Shown here: in pieces, positions 46,792 to 55,886 of the stretch
Layout: each line of letters starts with the position of its first letter
Numbering within the stretch: position 1 is the first letter of the stretch
NCBI GenBank assembly: GCA_934149305.1
Contig: CAKPEF010000002.1
Location: forward strand, 1 to 64,000
DNA length: 64,000 nucleotides
Source: an uncultured Clostridia bacterium
GTDB taxonomy: Bacteria; Bacillota; Clostridia; TANB77; UBA1234
Direction: 5' to 3'
Position numbers and translations under genes: made by a program
Notes under the pieces: model-generated
Databases searched by the model: none
What the model saw: only the letters and a program-made list of their open reading frames with translations
Told to the model about the DNA's origin: nothing

Positions 46792-48873
46792 GTGGCTACC
46801 GAGAGAAAAGTTTCATTAGAAAAAACAAGAAACATAGGAATAATGGCTCACATTGATGCTGGTAAAACAACAACAACAGAGAGAATATTATTCTACACAG
46901 GTAAAACTCACAAAATAGGTGAGGTTCACGAAGGTGCTGCTACTATGGACTGGATGGCTCAAGAGCAAGAAAGAGGTATCACAATTACTTCTGCTGCTAC
47001 AACTTGTTTCTGGAAAGAACATAGAATAAACATCATCGATACACCTGGTCACGTTGACTTCACAGTTGAGGTTGAAAGATCTCTTAGAGTACTAGACGGA
47101 AGCGTTACAGTATTCTGTGCAAAAGGTGGAGTTCAACCACAATCTGAAACAGTTTGGAGACAAGCTGACAAATACAATGTGCCAAGAATGTGTTACGTTA
47201 ATAAAATGGACACAACTGGTGCAGATTTCTATAGCTGCGTAGAGCAAATGAGACACAGATTGCACGCAAATGCTATACCTATACAATTACCTATCGGTGC
47301 AGAAGATCAATTCAAAGGTGTTATAGACCTTGTTAGAATGAGAGCTTTCGTACACAAAGACGATTTAGGAAAAGATATAGAAGAGACAGATGTTCCAGCA
47401 GATATGCTAGAAAAAGCTGAGAAATATAGAAGCGAAATGATAGAAGCTGCTGCTGAACAAGATGAAGAATTAATGATGAAATACTTAGATGGTGGAGAGC
47501 TAAGCGAAGATGAAATCAGAAAAGGATTAAGAATCGGAACATTAGCTTGTAAAGTTACACCAGTATGTTGTGGTTCTTCATACAAAAACAAAGGTGTTCA
47601 AGAATTACTTGATAATATAATATATTATATGCCTTCACCACTTGATATACCTGCTATTAAGGGTGTAAACCCAGATACAGGTGCTGAAGAAGACAGACAC
47701 CCATCAGATAGTGAGCCATTTGCAGCTCTAGCATTCAAGATAGCAACAGACCCATTCGTTGGAAAACTTTGCTTCTTCAGAGTATATTCTGGAACACTTG
47801 AAGCTGGTACATCAGTACTAAATGCAAATAAAGATAAGAAAGAAAGAATAGGAAGAATTCTTCAAATGCATGCTAATCACAGAGAAGATATAGATAAAGT
47901 ATATGCTGGTGATATAGCTGCAGCTGTTGGTTTGAAAGAAGTTACAACTGGTGAAACATTATGTGATGAAAAATATCCAGTTATACTTGAATCAATGGAA
48001 TTCCCAGAGCCAGTTATCTCAATTGCGATTGAGCCAAAAACGAAGGCAGACCAAGAAAAAATGGGTATCGCGCTTGCAAAACTTGCTGAAGAAGATCCAA
48101 CATTCAAAACTTATACAAACCAAGAAACAGGTCAAACAATTATCGCTGGTATGGGTGAGTTACACCTTGATATCATCGTTGATAGATTAAAGAGAGAATT
48201 TAAGGTTGAAGCTAATGTTGGTGCACCACAAGTTGCATACAAAGAAACAATTAGAAACAAAGCTAAAGCCGAAGGTAAATTCATTAGACAATCAGGTGGT
48301 AAAGGACAATACGGTGATGTATGGTTTGAACTTGAACCACTTGAGCCAGGTAGTGGAATTCAATTTGAAAGCAAAATTGTTGGTGGTGCAGTTCCTAAGG
48401 AATATATCAAACCAACAGAAGATGGTTTCAGAGAAGCTACAAATACTGGTATCTTAGCTGGTTACCCAGTAGTAGATGTTAAAGCTACATTAGTTGATGG
48501 TTCATACCACGAGGTTGACTCATCAGAAATGGCATTCAAGATTGCTGCTTCTATGGCATTCAAAGAGTGCTGCAAACTTGCTAAACCAGTATTACTAGAA
48601 CCAATCATGAGAGTTGAAATAGTAGTTCCTGAAGAATACATGGGAGATGTTATCGGTGACGTTAACTCAAGAAGAGGCAGACTTGAAGGAATGGAAGCAA
48701 AGAACGGAATGCAAGAAATCAGATGCTTCATACCACTTTCAGAAATGTTTGGTTATGCTACAGACCTAAGATCTAGAACACAAGGTAGAGGTACATACTC
48801 TATGGAACCTAGCCATAACGAAGAAGTTCCTAAGTCTGTACTAGAAGCAATTACAGCGCAAAAAGCTAAATAA
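46792..48873 (+). CDS. fusA: Elongation factor G
   Basis: 693 aa, full length. G1 motif AHIDAGKTTTTERI, G2 RGITI, G3 DTPGHVDF, G4 NKMD; then domains II-V of the EF-G pattern (ETGQTIIAGMGELHLDII; VVPEEYMGDVIGDVNSRRG). It drives GTP-dependent translocation of tRNAs and mRNA. GTG start at 46792 after AAGGAGG, 35 bp after rpsG. tuf follows after a MITE. Confidence 0.98.
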   Translation: MATERKVSLEKTRNIGIMAHIDAGKTTTTERILFYTGKTHKIGEVHEGAATMDWMAQEQERGITITSAATTCFWKEHRINIIDTPGHVDFTVEVERSLRVLDGSVTVFCAKGGVQPQSETVWRQADKYNVPRMCYVNKMDTTGADFYSCVEQMRHRLHANAIPIQLPIGAEDQFKGVIDLVRMRAFVHKDDLGKDIEETDVPADMLEKAEKYRSEMIEAAAEQDEELMMKYLDGGELSEDEIRKGLRIGTLACKVTPVCCGSSYKNKGVQELLDNIIYYMPSPLDIPAIKGVNPDTGAEEDRHPSDSEPFAALAFKIATDPFVGKLCFFRVYSGTLEAGTSVLNANKDKKERIGRILQMHANHREDIDKVYAGDIAAAVGLKEVTTGETLCDEKYPVILESMEFPEPVISIAIEPKTKADQEKMGIALAKLAEEDPTFKTYTNQETGQTIIAGMGELHLDIIVDRLKREFKVEANVGAPQVAYKETIRNKAKAEGKFIRQSGGKGQYGDVWFELEPLEPGSGIQFESKIVGGAVPKEYIKPTEDGFREATNTGILAGYPVVDVKATLVDGSYHEVDSSEMAFKIAASMAFKECCKLAKPVLLEPIMRVEIVVPEEYMGDVIGDVNSRRGRLEGMEAKNGMQEIRCFIPLSEMFGYATDLRSRTQGRGTYSMEPSHNEEVPKSVLEAITAQKAK

Positions 48874-48885
48874 GCCGTAAAAAGT

Positions 48886-49018
48886 GTTACTATTCAGTCT
48901 TCAAAATAAAAGTATATATCAAATCTAAATGTGTGCTATAAAAAAGTAGCGGAGCACAGTGTGCTCCATAAAAACATTACTAGTTAACGCTTATTTACCT
49001 TAAGGCTGAACAGTAACT
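48886..49018 (+). mobile_element. MITE family 1 copy between fusA and tuf, exact 8-bp target duplication
   Basis: 133 bp: ends GTTACTATTCAGTCTT and AAGGCTGAACAGTAAC, with the perfect core GGAGCACAGTGTGCTCC. It is flanked by TAAAAAGT on both sides (48878-48885 and 49019-49026). The 3' neighbour tuf starts 130 bp further on. The very AT-rich leader before tuf probably contains its promoter, but I cannot choose one with confidence. Confidence 0.9.
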
Positions 49019-49148
49019 AAAAAGTAATGTTAATTTGGTGAATTTTACAAATAACATTGCAAATTTTAACAAAGTTTAATAAAATAAACTTGTTAATAAG
49101 ATTTCAATATTAAATAATATAATAAATAAAAATAAGGAGGATTTTAAA

Positions 49149-50351
49149 ATGGCTAAAGAGAAATTTGAAAGAACTAAACCACACGTTAACATTGGTACAA
49201 TCGGACATGTTGACCATGGTAAGACATCTTTAACAGCTGCTATTACAAAAGTATTAGCATTAGAGGGAGATGCAGAATTTAAAGCATACGATCAAATCGA
49301 TGGAGCTCCAGAAGAAAGAGCTAGAGGTATCACAATCAATACTGCACACGTTGAGTATCAAACAGAAAAGAGACACTATGCACACGTTGACTGCCCAGGA
49401 CACGCTGACTATGTTAAAAACATGATCACAGGTGCTGCGCAAATGGATGGTGCAATCCTAGTTGTTTCTGCAGCTGATGGCCCAATGCCACAAACAAGAG
49501 AGCACATTCTTCTTGCTAGACAAGTTGGTGTTCCTTATATCGTAGTATTCTTAAATAAATGCGATATGGTTGACGATCCAGAACTATTAGAATTAGTTGA
49601 AATGGAAGTTAGAGAATTATTAACAAAATATGGTTTTCCTGGAGACACAACACCAATCGTTAGAGGATCAGCTCTTAAAGTATTAGAGAGCACATCAACA
49701 GATCCAAATGCTCCTGAATATGCTTGCATCAGAGAGTTAATGAATGTTGTTGATGAATATATCCCAACTCCACAAAGACCAGTTGACCAACCATTCCTAA
49801 TGCCAGTTGAAGACGTATTTTCAATCACAGGTAGAGGAACAGTTGCTACAGGTAGAGTTGAAAGAGGTGTAGTTAAAGTTTCTGACGAAGTTGAAATCGT
49901 TGGTATCGCTAAAGAAATCAAAAAGACAGTTATCACAGGTGTTGAGATGTTCAGAAAACTTCTTGACCAAGCTGAAGCTGGTGATAACATTGGTGTTCTT
50001 TTAAGAGGTATTCAAAGAAACGAAATCGAAAGAGGACAAGTTCTTGCTAAACCAGGAACAATTCACCCACACACAAAATTTAAAGGTCAAGTTTACGTAT
50101 TAACTAAAGAAGAAGGCGGAAGACACAAACCATTCTTCTCAAACTATAGACCACAATTCTATTTCAGAACAACAGACGTTACAGGTGTTATCACATTACC
50201 AGCTGGTACAGAAATGGTAATGCCAGGTGATAACGTTGTTATGGACATCGAATTAATCACACCAATCGCTGTAGAAAAAGGATTAAAATTCGCTATTCGT
50301 GAAGGCGGTAAAACAGTTGGTGCAGGTGTTGTAACAGAAATCGAAGCTTAA
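49149..50351 (+). CDS. tuf: Elongation factor Tu
   Basis: 400 aa. GTP-binding motifs GHVDHGKTSL, DCPGHADY and NKCDMVDD; domains II and III intact (GRGTVATGRVERG; PHTKFKGQVYVLTKEEGG). It delivers aminoacyl-tRNA to the ribosomal A site. ATG at 49149 after AAGGAGG. Normally cotranscribed with fusA; here a MITE lies in the gap. Confidence 0.98.
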   Translation: MAKEKFERTKPHVNIGTIGHVDHGKTSLTAAITKVLALEGDAEFKAYDQIDGAPEERARGITINTAHVEYQTEKRHYAHVDCPGHADYVKNMITGAAQMDGAILVVSAADGPMPQTREHILLARQVGVPYIVVFLNKCDMVDDPELLELVEMEVRELLTKYGFPGDTTPIVRGSALKVLESTSTDPNAPEYACIRELMNVVDEYIPTPQRPVDQPFLMPVEDVFSITGRGTVATGRVERGVVKVSDEVEIVGIAKEIKKTVITGVEMFRKLLDQAEAGDNIGVLLRGIQRNEIERGQVLAKPGTIHPHTKFKGQVYVLTKEEGGRHKPFFSNYRPQFYFRTTDVTGVITLPAGTEMVMPGDNVVMDIELITPIAVEKGLKFAIREGGKTVGAGVVTEIEA

Positions 50352-50378
50352 TTTTAAAGTTTAAGATAGATATTTTTA

Positions 50379-50413
50379 AGAAGCATTCTTTTAAAGGATG
50401 CTTCTTTTTTGTA
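50379..50413 (+). terminator. Terminator after tuf
   Basis: AAGAAGCATTCTTT pairs with AAAGGATGCTTCTT (one wobble pair), followed by TTTTTT. Confidence 0.9.
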
Positions 50414-50474
50414 AAAAATAATATTGTAAATTTTTCGTAGATAGAGTATCCTTAAATAAAAGGAGGGATGCATA

Positions 50475-53180
50475 TTGGTAGATCTAATAATAGCAGCAGG
50501 CATCGTAATTGTTGTATTATTAAATACTATATCAAAGAAAAATGAAAAAATACGAGAGCTTGAAGAAAAAATCATTACCTTAAGTGACAAAATTAGAAGT
50601 CTTGAAAAAAGCACACAGGTAAGCGAAGTTGTAAAAACGGCTTTTAATGAAAATGTTCAAACAAGTGAAAACACAGCTCAAAATGTATATCAAACAGAAA
50701 GCATTAAAGAAGAAAAATCAGAAAGTTTTACACAACCAAAAGAAACACCATACGAAAGTACAGCATGGCAAGATGAAGAAAAAGAAGATAATGCAAAAAC
50801 AGAAAAACAAAAAAGAATTGAAAGAAATAATGTTATATTTACTATCGGTGCGACATTTATAATAGTTGCAGCTATAAGCTTTTTATGTTCAACATGGCAT
50901 ATCATTCCAGATGTTATAAAAACAAGTATTATATTGATATTTGCTTTTATATTTTTGGGACTTGGAAAAATTGCAGAGAATGTTTTTAAGCTTCCAAAAA
51001 CTGCGAAGGCATTTTTTTATATGGCAATGGTATATATTCCTATATGTTTATTTTCAATTTCGGCATTTGGGCTTGTTGGAAAATATTTTTCTATAAATGG
51101 TGAAGGAAAATATATATATCTTTCTTTTGCAAGTTTTATAATAATGGCGACATATTTATTTTATGCATATAAAAATAAAGATAAAAAACTTTATGTGTCA
51201 GGAAAAGTAATGCAGTTATTGATGGTCGTATTTTTGTCTTTGATTGTAACAACAAATATTTTAAATATTGTCTTAGTGATAATTATATATTCTGTAATAT
51301 TAAATATTGTGAATTGCAAAAAAAATAGCATATTTAAAAAAGAAGCTAGCACTTTTAAAAATGTAATTATCTATGCTATGACTGGTGCGGCAGTTATGCT
51401 TACACTTTTTATGTCTGATGAGTGGTTATACAAAATAAGTTATTTATTTCTAATTATTTTTGATTATGCGTTAGATTATTTAAGAGATAAAAAATCATAC
51501 TCGTATATTATAGCATACGTACTTACATATTTGTTGCTATTTTCAACTATGAATTTATTTGCTTTTTCAGGATTCTTACAACAAATAGTTACTATAATAT
51601 TTTTAAGTTTAACAGGATATTATCATAATTTTTTATTAGAAAACGAAGAAATAAAAAGTATAACAAATTGGGTAGATGCACTACTTTGTATAATACTAGC
51701 TCTCATTACAGATGCTATGCCAGCATTTCATATAGAGCGTTATGGAGTATGCATCATAACTAGTATAATTCTCTTTATAGAATATTTGAAAAATAGAGAA
51801 AACGGTTCGGGGTTATTTGGAACAGCGTTATGCATAAATGCAATTTTAATGCTAATACCACAAAATATAAGTACAGGTATGGCTATGTCCCAATACATAT
51901 GTGTAAATATTTTTAGCTTAGCATTTATGGTGCTTCTTCATAAAGATAAAAATGAATATTTAAAAATAATTCCGATAGTATCTTTTATAATAAATCTATA
52001 TACAAAAGAAATTATATTATTTGAATCTATTAATTTGAATTGCATTTTAGGAATACTTGGTGTATTAGTATTTGGATTTTTAGCTATAAAGGATAAAAAA
52101 GATTACATCTATAGAACCGCATCGTTTATATTGCTTCTAAGCCTATTCCAATACATAGATTACGACATTGTTATATATCTTGGAAGCATATTAGTTACAA
52201 TATGGGCCGTTGTTCAAATGTTGTTTGCTAGAAAAGAAATAAGGGTAGTTATGAAATGGCTAATAGTAGCTTCATTGATTTATATGTATTTTGTGATGTT
52301 CGCAATGGGTAGAGTTACAGTGGTGGCTTATTCATTGGGAATCTTGCACTCGCTAATTTGTATGTTTATATTTAGCAAAAGTAAAAATTTAAAATTGATA
52401 CCTATGATTGGTATAATTATTCCTCTTTATTCATATGATTTGATTTTACTTAGCAAATACAATATTACATTAGTTATAAATTTAGCTATGATTACAATCT
52501 TTGCATATCTATCTTTAACAGGCAAAAAGGATTTCAGGTATATGCTAGTATCTTTAATATATTTGTTGGGCTTTATTTGTAAATATACTTATATAAACGA
52601 ATATGTTAGATTTGCAATGGTATTTATATGGGCAATAGTACAATATTTTAACACGAAAGATATAACAAAAGATATAATGCTTGCATTAGCTGGATTATCA
52701 GGTTTAATAATTTATATGATCGCAATATATGACTTATATTTACAAGAAATAACTTTGATAAAAATGCTTGGATTTATTTTATATGCATATATTATTTTAC
52801 ACAAAATTATTGAAAAATATTCAAAAGATGCATGTAATTGGTTAGAGTATTTCGTATTTGCAATAATTTATATGGTCGCATTTGGTATGTATGCTGATGC
52901 GATTGACTTGGCGATGTTTATGTTTATGCAAGTAGGAATAATAATTTTAGCATATATGAAAAGATATGGACCAGTATTTATTGTCACAGCTTGTGGAACC
53001 TTGTTAAATTTGATATATTTAACAAGAAAATTCTGGCTTTCTATACCTTGGTGGGGCTATTTGGTCGTTGTAGGTGGCATATTATTGTTCTTTGCTGCAC
53101 GAAATGAATTTAAAGAAAAGAAAGATGTTACCCCAATAAAAGAAAATATAGAAAAATTTAAAAATTATTTTAATATGTAA
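50475..53180 (+). CDS. Large polytopic membrane protein of unknown function
   Basis: 901 aa. One N-terminal hydrophobic segment (VDLIIAAGIVIVVLLNTI) is followed by a short coiled coil (KNEKIRELEEKIITLSDKIRSLEK) and a charged, low-complexity linker to about residue 115. The remainder is some twenty or more hydrophobic segments to about residue 880 and a lysine-rich tail. It resembles the DUF2157/SCO7613-type large membrane proteins in layout, but I do not recognise a family for certain. TTG start at 50475, seven bases after AGGAGGG. Single gene between the tuf terminator and a hairpin at 53184. Confidence 0.75.
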   Translation: MVDLIIAAGIVIVVLLNTISKKNEKIRELEEKIITLSDKIRSLEKSTQVSEVVKTAFNENVQTSENTAQNVYQTESIKEEKSESFTQPKETPYESTAWQDEEKEDNAKTEKQKRIERNNVIFTIGATFIIVAAISFLCSTWHIIPDVIKTSIILIFAFIFLGLGKIAENVFKLPKTAKAFFYMAMVYIPICLFSISAFGLVGKYFSINGEGKYIYLSFASFIIMATYLFYAYKNKDKKLYVSGKVMQLLMVVFLSLIVTTNILNIVLVIIIYSVILNIVNCKKNSIFKKEASTFKNVIIYAMTGAAVMLTLFMSDEWLYKISYLFLIIFDYALDYLRDKKSYSYIIAYVLTYLLLFSTMNLFAFSGFLQQIVTIIFLSLTGYYHNFLLENEEIKSITNWVDALLCIILALITDAMPAFHIERYGVCIITSIILFIEYLKNRENGSGLFGTALCINAILMLIPQNISTGMAMSQYICVNIFSLAFMVLLHKDKNEYLKIIPIVSFIINLYTKEIILFESINLNCILGILGVLVFGFLAIKDKKDYIYRTASFILLLSLFQYIDYDIVIYLGSILVTIWAVVQMLFARKEIRVVMKWLIVASLIYMYFVMFAMGRVTVVAYSLGILHSLICMFIFSKSKNLKLIPMIGIIIPLYSYDLILLSKYNITLVINLAMITIFAYLSLTGKKDFRYMLVSLIYLLGFICKYTYINEYVRFAMVFIWAIVQYFNTKDITKDIMLALAGLSGLIIYMIAIYDLYLQEITLIKMLGFILYAYIILHKIIEKYSKDACNWLEYFVFAIIYMVAFGMYADAIDLAMFMFMQVGIIILAYMKRYGPVFIVTACGTLLNLIYLTRKFWLSIPWWGYLVVVGGILLFFAARNEFKEKKDVTPIKENIEKFKNYFNM

Positions 53181-53183
53181 GGT

Positions 53184-53216
53184 TTAACCCTCAGCAAATA
53201 AAAAGGCTGGGGGTTA
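53184..53216 (+). terminator. Hairpin after the membrane protein gene
   Basis: TTTAACCCTCAGC pairs with GGCTGGGGGTTAA around an A-rich loop. The T-tract is weak, so it may act as a transcript-end stabiliser rather than an efficient terminator. Confidence 0.6.
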
Positions 53217-53246
53217 ATTGATAAATTTAATGCTATTTATAATATA

Positions 53247-53371
53247 ATTACAATTCAGTCCTCAAAAAATAGTGTATATAATTGTATGTTATATAAATGT
53301 AGCGGAGCACAGTGTGCTCCATAAAAATATTATAGGTCAACAACTGTTAGTTATTAAGACTGAATGGTAAT
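53247..53371 (+). mobile_element. MITE family 1 copy upstream of plsX
   Basis: 125 bp: ends ATTACAATTCAGTCCT and AAGACTGAATGGTAAT, with the perfect core GGAGCACAGTGTGCTCC. Flanks ATAATATA and ATAATACG agree in the first six bases. Confidence 0.8.
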
Positions 53372-53410
53372 ATAATACGCAATAATGACCACTTAGTCTA
53401 TCAAATGTTA

Positions 53411-53439
53411 TTGCATTTTGAAAATCGATGTAATATAAT
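53411..53439 (+). promoter_or_regulatory. Promoter of plsX
   Basis: -35 TTGCAT (53411-53416), 17-bp spacer, -10 TATAAT (53434-53439), about 70 bp before the start codon. No FapR-like operator was recognised. Confidence 0.65.
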
Positions 53440-53508
53440 TCTAGTTATGCATATGCGAAGGCTAGCATATACATTGAAATGATACTACTTTAAAGAAAGG
53501 GAGTATAT

Positions 53509-54558
53509 ATGAAGATTTTGATTGATGCAATGGGTGGGGACAACAGCCCAGATGAGATTATCAAAGGTTCAGTTGATGCTACACACGAAATTGAATCTGA
53601 AATTATTTTAGTTGGCAACGAAAAGATAATAAACCAAAAAGTAAAAGAACTTTATGGAAAAGATAGCATAAAAGAACTAAGCGAAAAGCTTTCTATAAAA
53701 AATGCTGAGGAAGTTATTGAAAATTGTGAGTCTCCGACAGAGGCAATAAAGAAGAAAAAAGATTCGTCAATGGTAGTAGCTTTTAATATGCTAAAAAATG
53801 GCGAGGGAGACGCTTTTGTTTCTGCAGGAAGCACAGGTGCATTTATGGCAGGCGGACTTCTTTTAGTTGGAAGAATTAAAGGTATAGATAGACCAGCACT
53901 TTGTCCAATACTTCCAACATATGATGGAAAAGGTTTTATGCTTATAGATAGTGGTGCAAATACAAACTGCAGGCCTATAAATTTGCTACAATTTGCTAAA
54001 ATGGGTCAAATATACATGAAGAATGTTATGCACGTAGAGGATCCAAAGGTTGGACTTTTAAACATTGGTGCAGAAGAAGGTAAAGGAAACGAACTAATGA
54101 AAGAATCTTTTGAAAGATTATCTGAAGATTCTGGTGTTAATTTCTACGGAAATATTGAAGGTAGAGATATGTTCGATGGCTTAGTAAATGTTGTTGTGAC
54201 AGATGGTTTTACAGGTAATGTTGCACTTAAAACAACAGAAGGCATCGGAGCTATGGTTACTAAGCTTTTAAAAGAGGAGCTTATGAAAAGTGCGTGGACA
54301 AAATTTCTAGCAGCATTATTAAAACCAGCACTTAAAAGATTTAAAAAGAGAATGGACTATAGTGAGTATGGTGGAGCCTTACTATTAGGTGTAAAAAAAC
54401 CAATGGTAAAATGTCACGGTACAGCTAATGCTAAAATAGTTAAATTCACTTTAAAACAAGCAGAAAATTTTGCTAAAAACGGTGTTGTAGAATCAATAGA
54501 AAATAGCATAGCAAATGATGCGGAAAACAATAAAATAAAGCCAAGAAGTGAATCGTAG
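53509..54558 (+). CDS. plsX: Phosphate acyltransferase PlsX
   Basis: 349 aa. Opens MKILIDAMGGDNSPDEIIKG, the PlsX signature, with the later SAGSTGAFMAGG and VVVTDGFTGNVALKTTEG motifs. It makes acyl-phosphate from acyl-ACP for phosphatidic acid synthesis at the membrane. ATG at 53509 after AAAGGGAG. acpP and rnc follow in the order usual in Bacillota. The last 25 residues are hydrophilic and lysine/asparagine-rich, slightly longer than usual. Confidence 0.95.
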   Translation: MKILIDAMGGDNSPDEIIKGSVDATHEIESEIILVGNEKIINQKVKELYGKDSIKELSEKLSIKNAEEVIENCESPTEAIKKKKDSSMVVAFNMLKNGEGDAFVSAGSTGAFMAGGLLLVGRIKGIDRPALCPILPTYDGKGFMLIDSGANTNCRPINLLQFAKMGQIYMKNVMHVEDPKVGLLNIGAEEGKGNELMKESFERLSEDSGVNFYGNIEGRDMFDGLVNVVVTDGFTGNVALKTTEGIGAMVTKLLKEELMKSAWTKFLAALLKPALKRFKKRMDYSEYGGALLLGVKKPMVKCHGTANAKIVKFTLKQAENFAKNGVVESIENSIANDAENNKIKPRSES

Positions 54559-54579
54559 AAGCATTAACAAAAAAAGTAG

Positions 54580-54608
54580 TTGACAATTTTAAAAACATAT
54601 ACTAGAGT
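54580..54608 (+). promoter_or_regulatory. Probable promoter of acpP
   Basis: -35 TTGACA (54580-54585), 17-bp spacer and a poor -10 TAGAGT (54603-54608), inside the short gap after plsX. Confidence 0.45.
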
Positions 54609-54653
54609 TAAATTATAGGATGATAATCAAAAAAGTGAAGGGAGGTCATTTGG

Positions 54654-54902
54654 ATGAATCCAGATGCAATTTTTGAAAAAGTAAAAGAGGTTATAATAGA
54701 ACAGTTAGCAGTAGAAGATGATGCAATAAAACTAGAAACATCATTTATAGATGATTTAGGGGCTGACTCTTTAGATATAGTTGAACTTATTATGGCTTTA
54801 GAAGAAGAATTCGATTTACAAATTCCAGATAGTGAAGCAGAAAAAATTACAACAGTTGGAGATGTGGTTGAATATATTAAAGCTGCAAATAAAAAAGCTT
54901 AA
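54654..54902 (+). CDS. acpP: Acyl carrier protein
   Basis: 82 aa. The phosphopantetheine attachment motif GADSLDIVEL puts the modified serine at residue 39. Strongly acidic, four-helix pattern. Carries growing acyl chains for fatty acid synthesis and feeds PlsX. ATG at 54654 after GGGAGG. Confidence 0.96.
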   Translation: MNPDAIFEKVKEVIIEQLAVEDDAIKLETSFIDDLGADSLDIVELIMALEEEFDLQIPDSEAEKITTVGDVVEYIKAANKKA

Positions 54903-54966
54903 GCTATATTATAATATGCTTTGTATAGGCAAGAAGTAAAATTCTTGCCTATATAAAACTTAAATA

Positions 54967-55002
54967 AAAAGGCTATCCAATTTTTGTGGACAGCCCTTTT
55001 AA
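54967..55002 (+). terminator. Terminator after acpP
   Basis: AAAAAGGCTATCC pairs with GGACAGCCCTTTT (one wobble, one bulge) around an ATTTTTG loop. Confidence 0.7.
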
Positions 55003-55030
55003 AAATAAAGGAATGAGAGTGTGAGATAAT

Positions 55031-55687
55031 ATGGATATAGAAAAAATAATAAACTATACATTTAAAGACAAAAAGCTATTAGATATCGCAATAACCCATA
55101 GTTCATATGCACATGAAAATAACATAGATTATTATAATGAAAGAATAGAATATTTAGGTGATGCAGTACTTGAACTTATTGCCAGTGAATTTATATATAA
55201 AAATTATCCTGATTTAGCAGAAGGAGAAATGACTAAAGCTAGAGCTTATTCAGTATGTGAAGAATCACTTGCAGAGCTTGCGAATAATTATGGTTTTAGT
55301 GATTTTTTAAAGGTTGGAAAATGTGAAGCAAAAAAAGAGGGCAAATATAGATCATCAATTTTGGCAGATGCGGTTGAAGCAATTATCGGTGCAATATTTT
55401 TAGATGGCGGCTTAGAAAAAGCTAGAAGTTTTATAATATCACATATATCAAAACAAGTTGAAATATGCGTGAAAGATGGAAACAAAGATTACAAAACTAA
55501 GCTACAAGAAAAATTGCAAGTCAATGGCGATGTAAAAATAGAATATAAAATTTGCGGATCAAAAGGACCAGAGCATAACAAAATATTTATTGCAGAAGTG
55601 TATTGCAATAATAAATTTATGGGCAGAGGAGAAGGCAAAAACAAAAAAGAAGCAGAAATGGAAGCAGCGAAAGAAGCTTTAAAATAG
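55031..55687 (+). CDS. rnc: Ribonuclease III
   Basis: 218 aa, slightly short for the family. RNase III signature ERIEYLGDAVLEL near 37-49 with the acidic Mg-binding residues, second acidic site DAVEAIIGAIFLDGG, and a C-terminal dsRNA-binding domain (DYKTKLQEKLQ...EAEMEAAKEALK). Cleaves double-stranded RNA, including rRNA precursors. It is also a plausible processor of the palindromic repeat transcripts seen in this window (inference). ATG at 55031. Its TAG stop shares its last base with the first base of an inserted MITE. Confidence 0.95.
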   Translation: MDIEKIINYTFKDKKLLDIAITHSSYAHENNIDYYNERIEYLGDAVLELIASEFIYKNYPDLAEGEMTKARAYSVCEESLAELANNYGFSDFLKVGKCEAKKEGKYRSSILADAVEAIIGAIFLDGGLEKARSFIISHISKQVEICVKDGNKDYKTKLQEKLQVNGDVKIEYKICGSKGPEHNKIFIAEVYCNNKFMGRGEGKNKKEAEMEAAKEALK

Positions 55688-55803
55688 TTACTGTTCAGCC
55701 TTAAAACTTAAAAGTATAATTGTATTTTGCTAAAGTGTAGCTTAAGTGTGCTCAATAAAACATTATAATTTAGCTTTGTTATAAATTAAGGCTGAATGGC
55801 AAC
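55687..55803 (+). mobile_element. MITE family 1 copy abutting the rnc stop codon, exact 8-bp target duplication
   Basis: 117 bp: ends GTTACTGTTCAGCCTT and AAGGCTGAATGGCAAC, with a shortened core (GTAGCTTAAGTGTGCTC). Flanked by TTAAAATA on both sides (55679-55686 and 55804-55811). The left duplication includes the final codons of rnc. Confidence 0.9.
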
Positions 55804-55815
55804 TTAAAATAATAT

Positions 55816-55842
55816 AAAACTACCTAGATGGTAGTTTTTTTC
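55816..55842 (+). terminator. Terminator after rnc and the MITE
   Basis: AAAACTACC-TAGAT-GGTAGTTTTTTT: perfect stem with a strong T-tract. Confidence 0.9.
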
Positions 55843-55870
55843 TTGCTTTGAAATATATATATGATAAAAT
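55843..55870 (+). promoter_or_regulatory. Probable promoter of the pyruvyl transferase gene
   Basis: -35 TTGCTT (55843-55848), 16-bp spacer, -10 TAAAAT (55865-55870). It would give a very short leader before the ATG at 55887. Confidence 0.5.
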
Positions 55871-55886
55871 GGTTATGGGTGATTAT

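Noticed and set aside
49027..49148. A defined tuf promoter
   Set aside because: Several TATAAT-like words exist in the AT-rich leader, but none has a convincing -35 box at the right distance.
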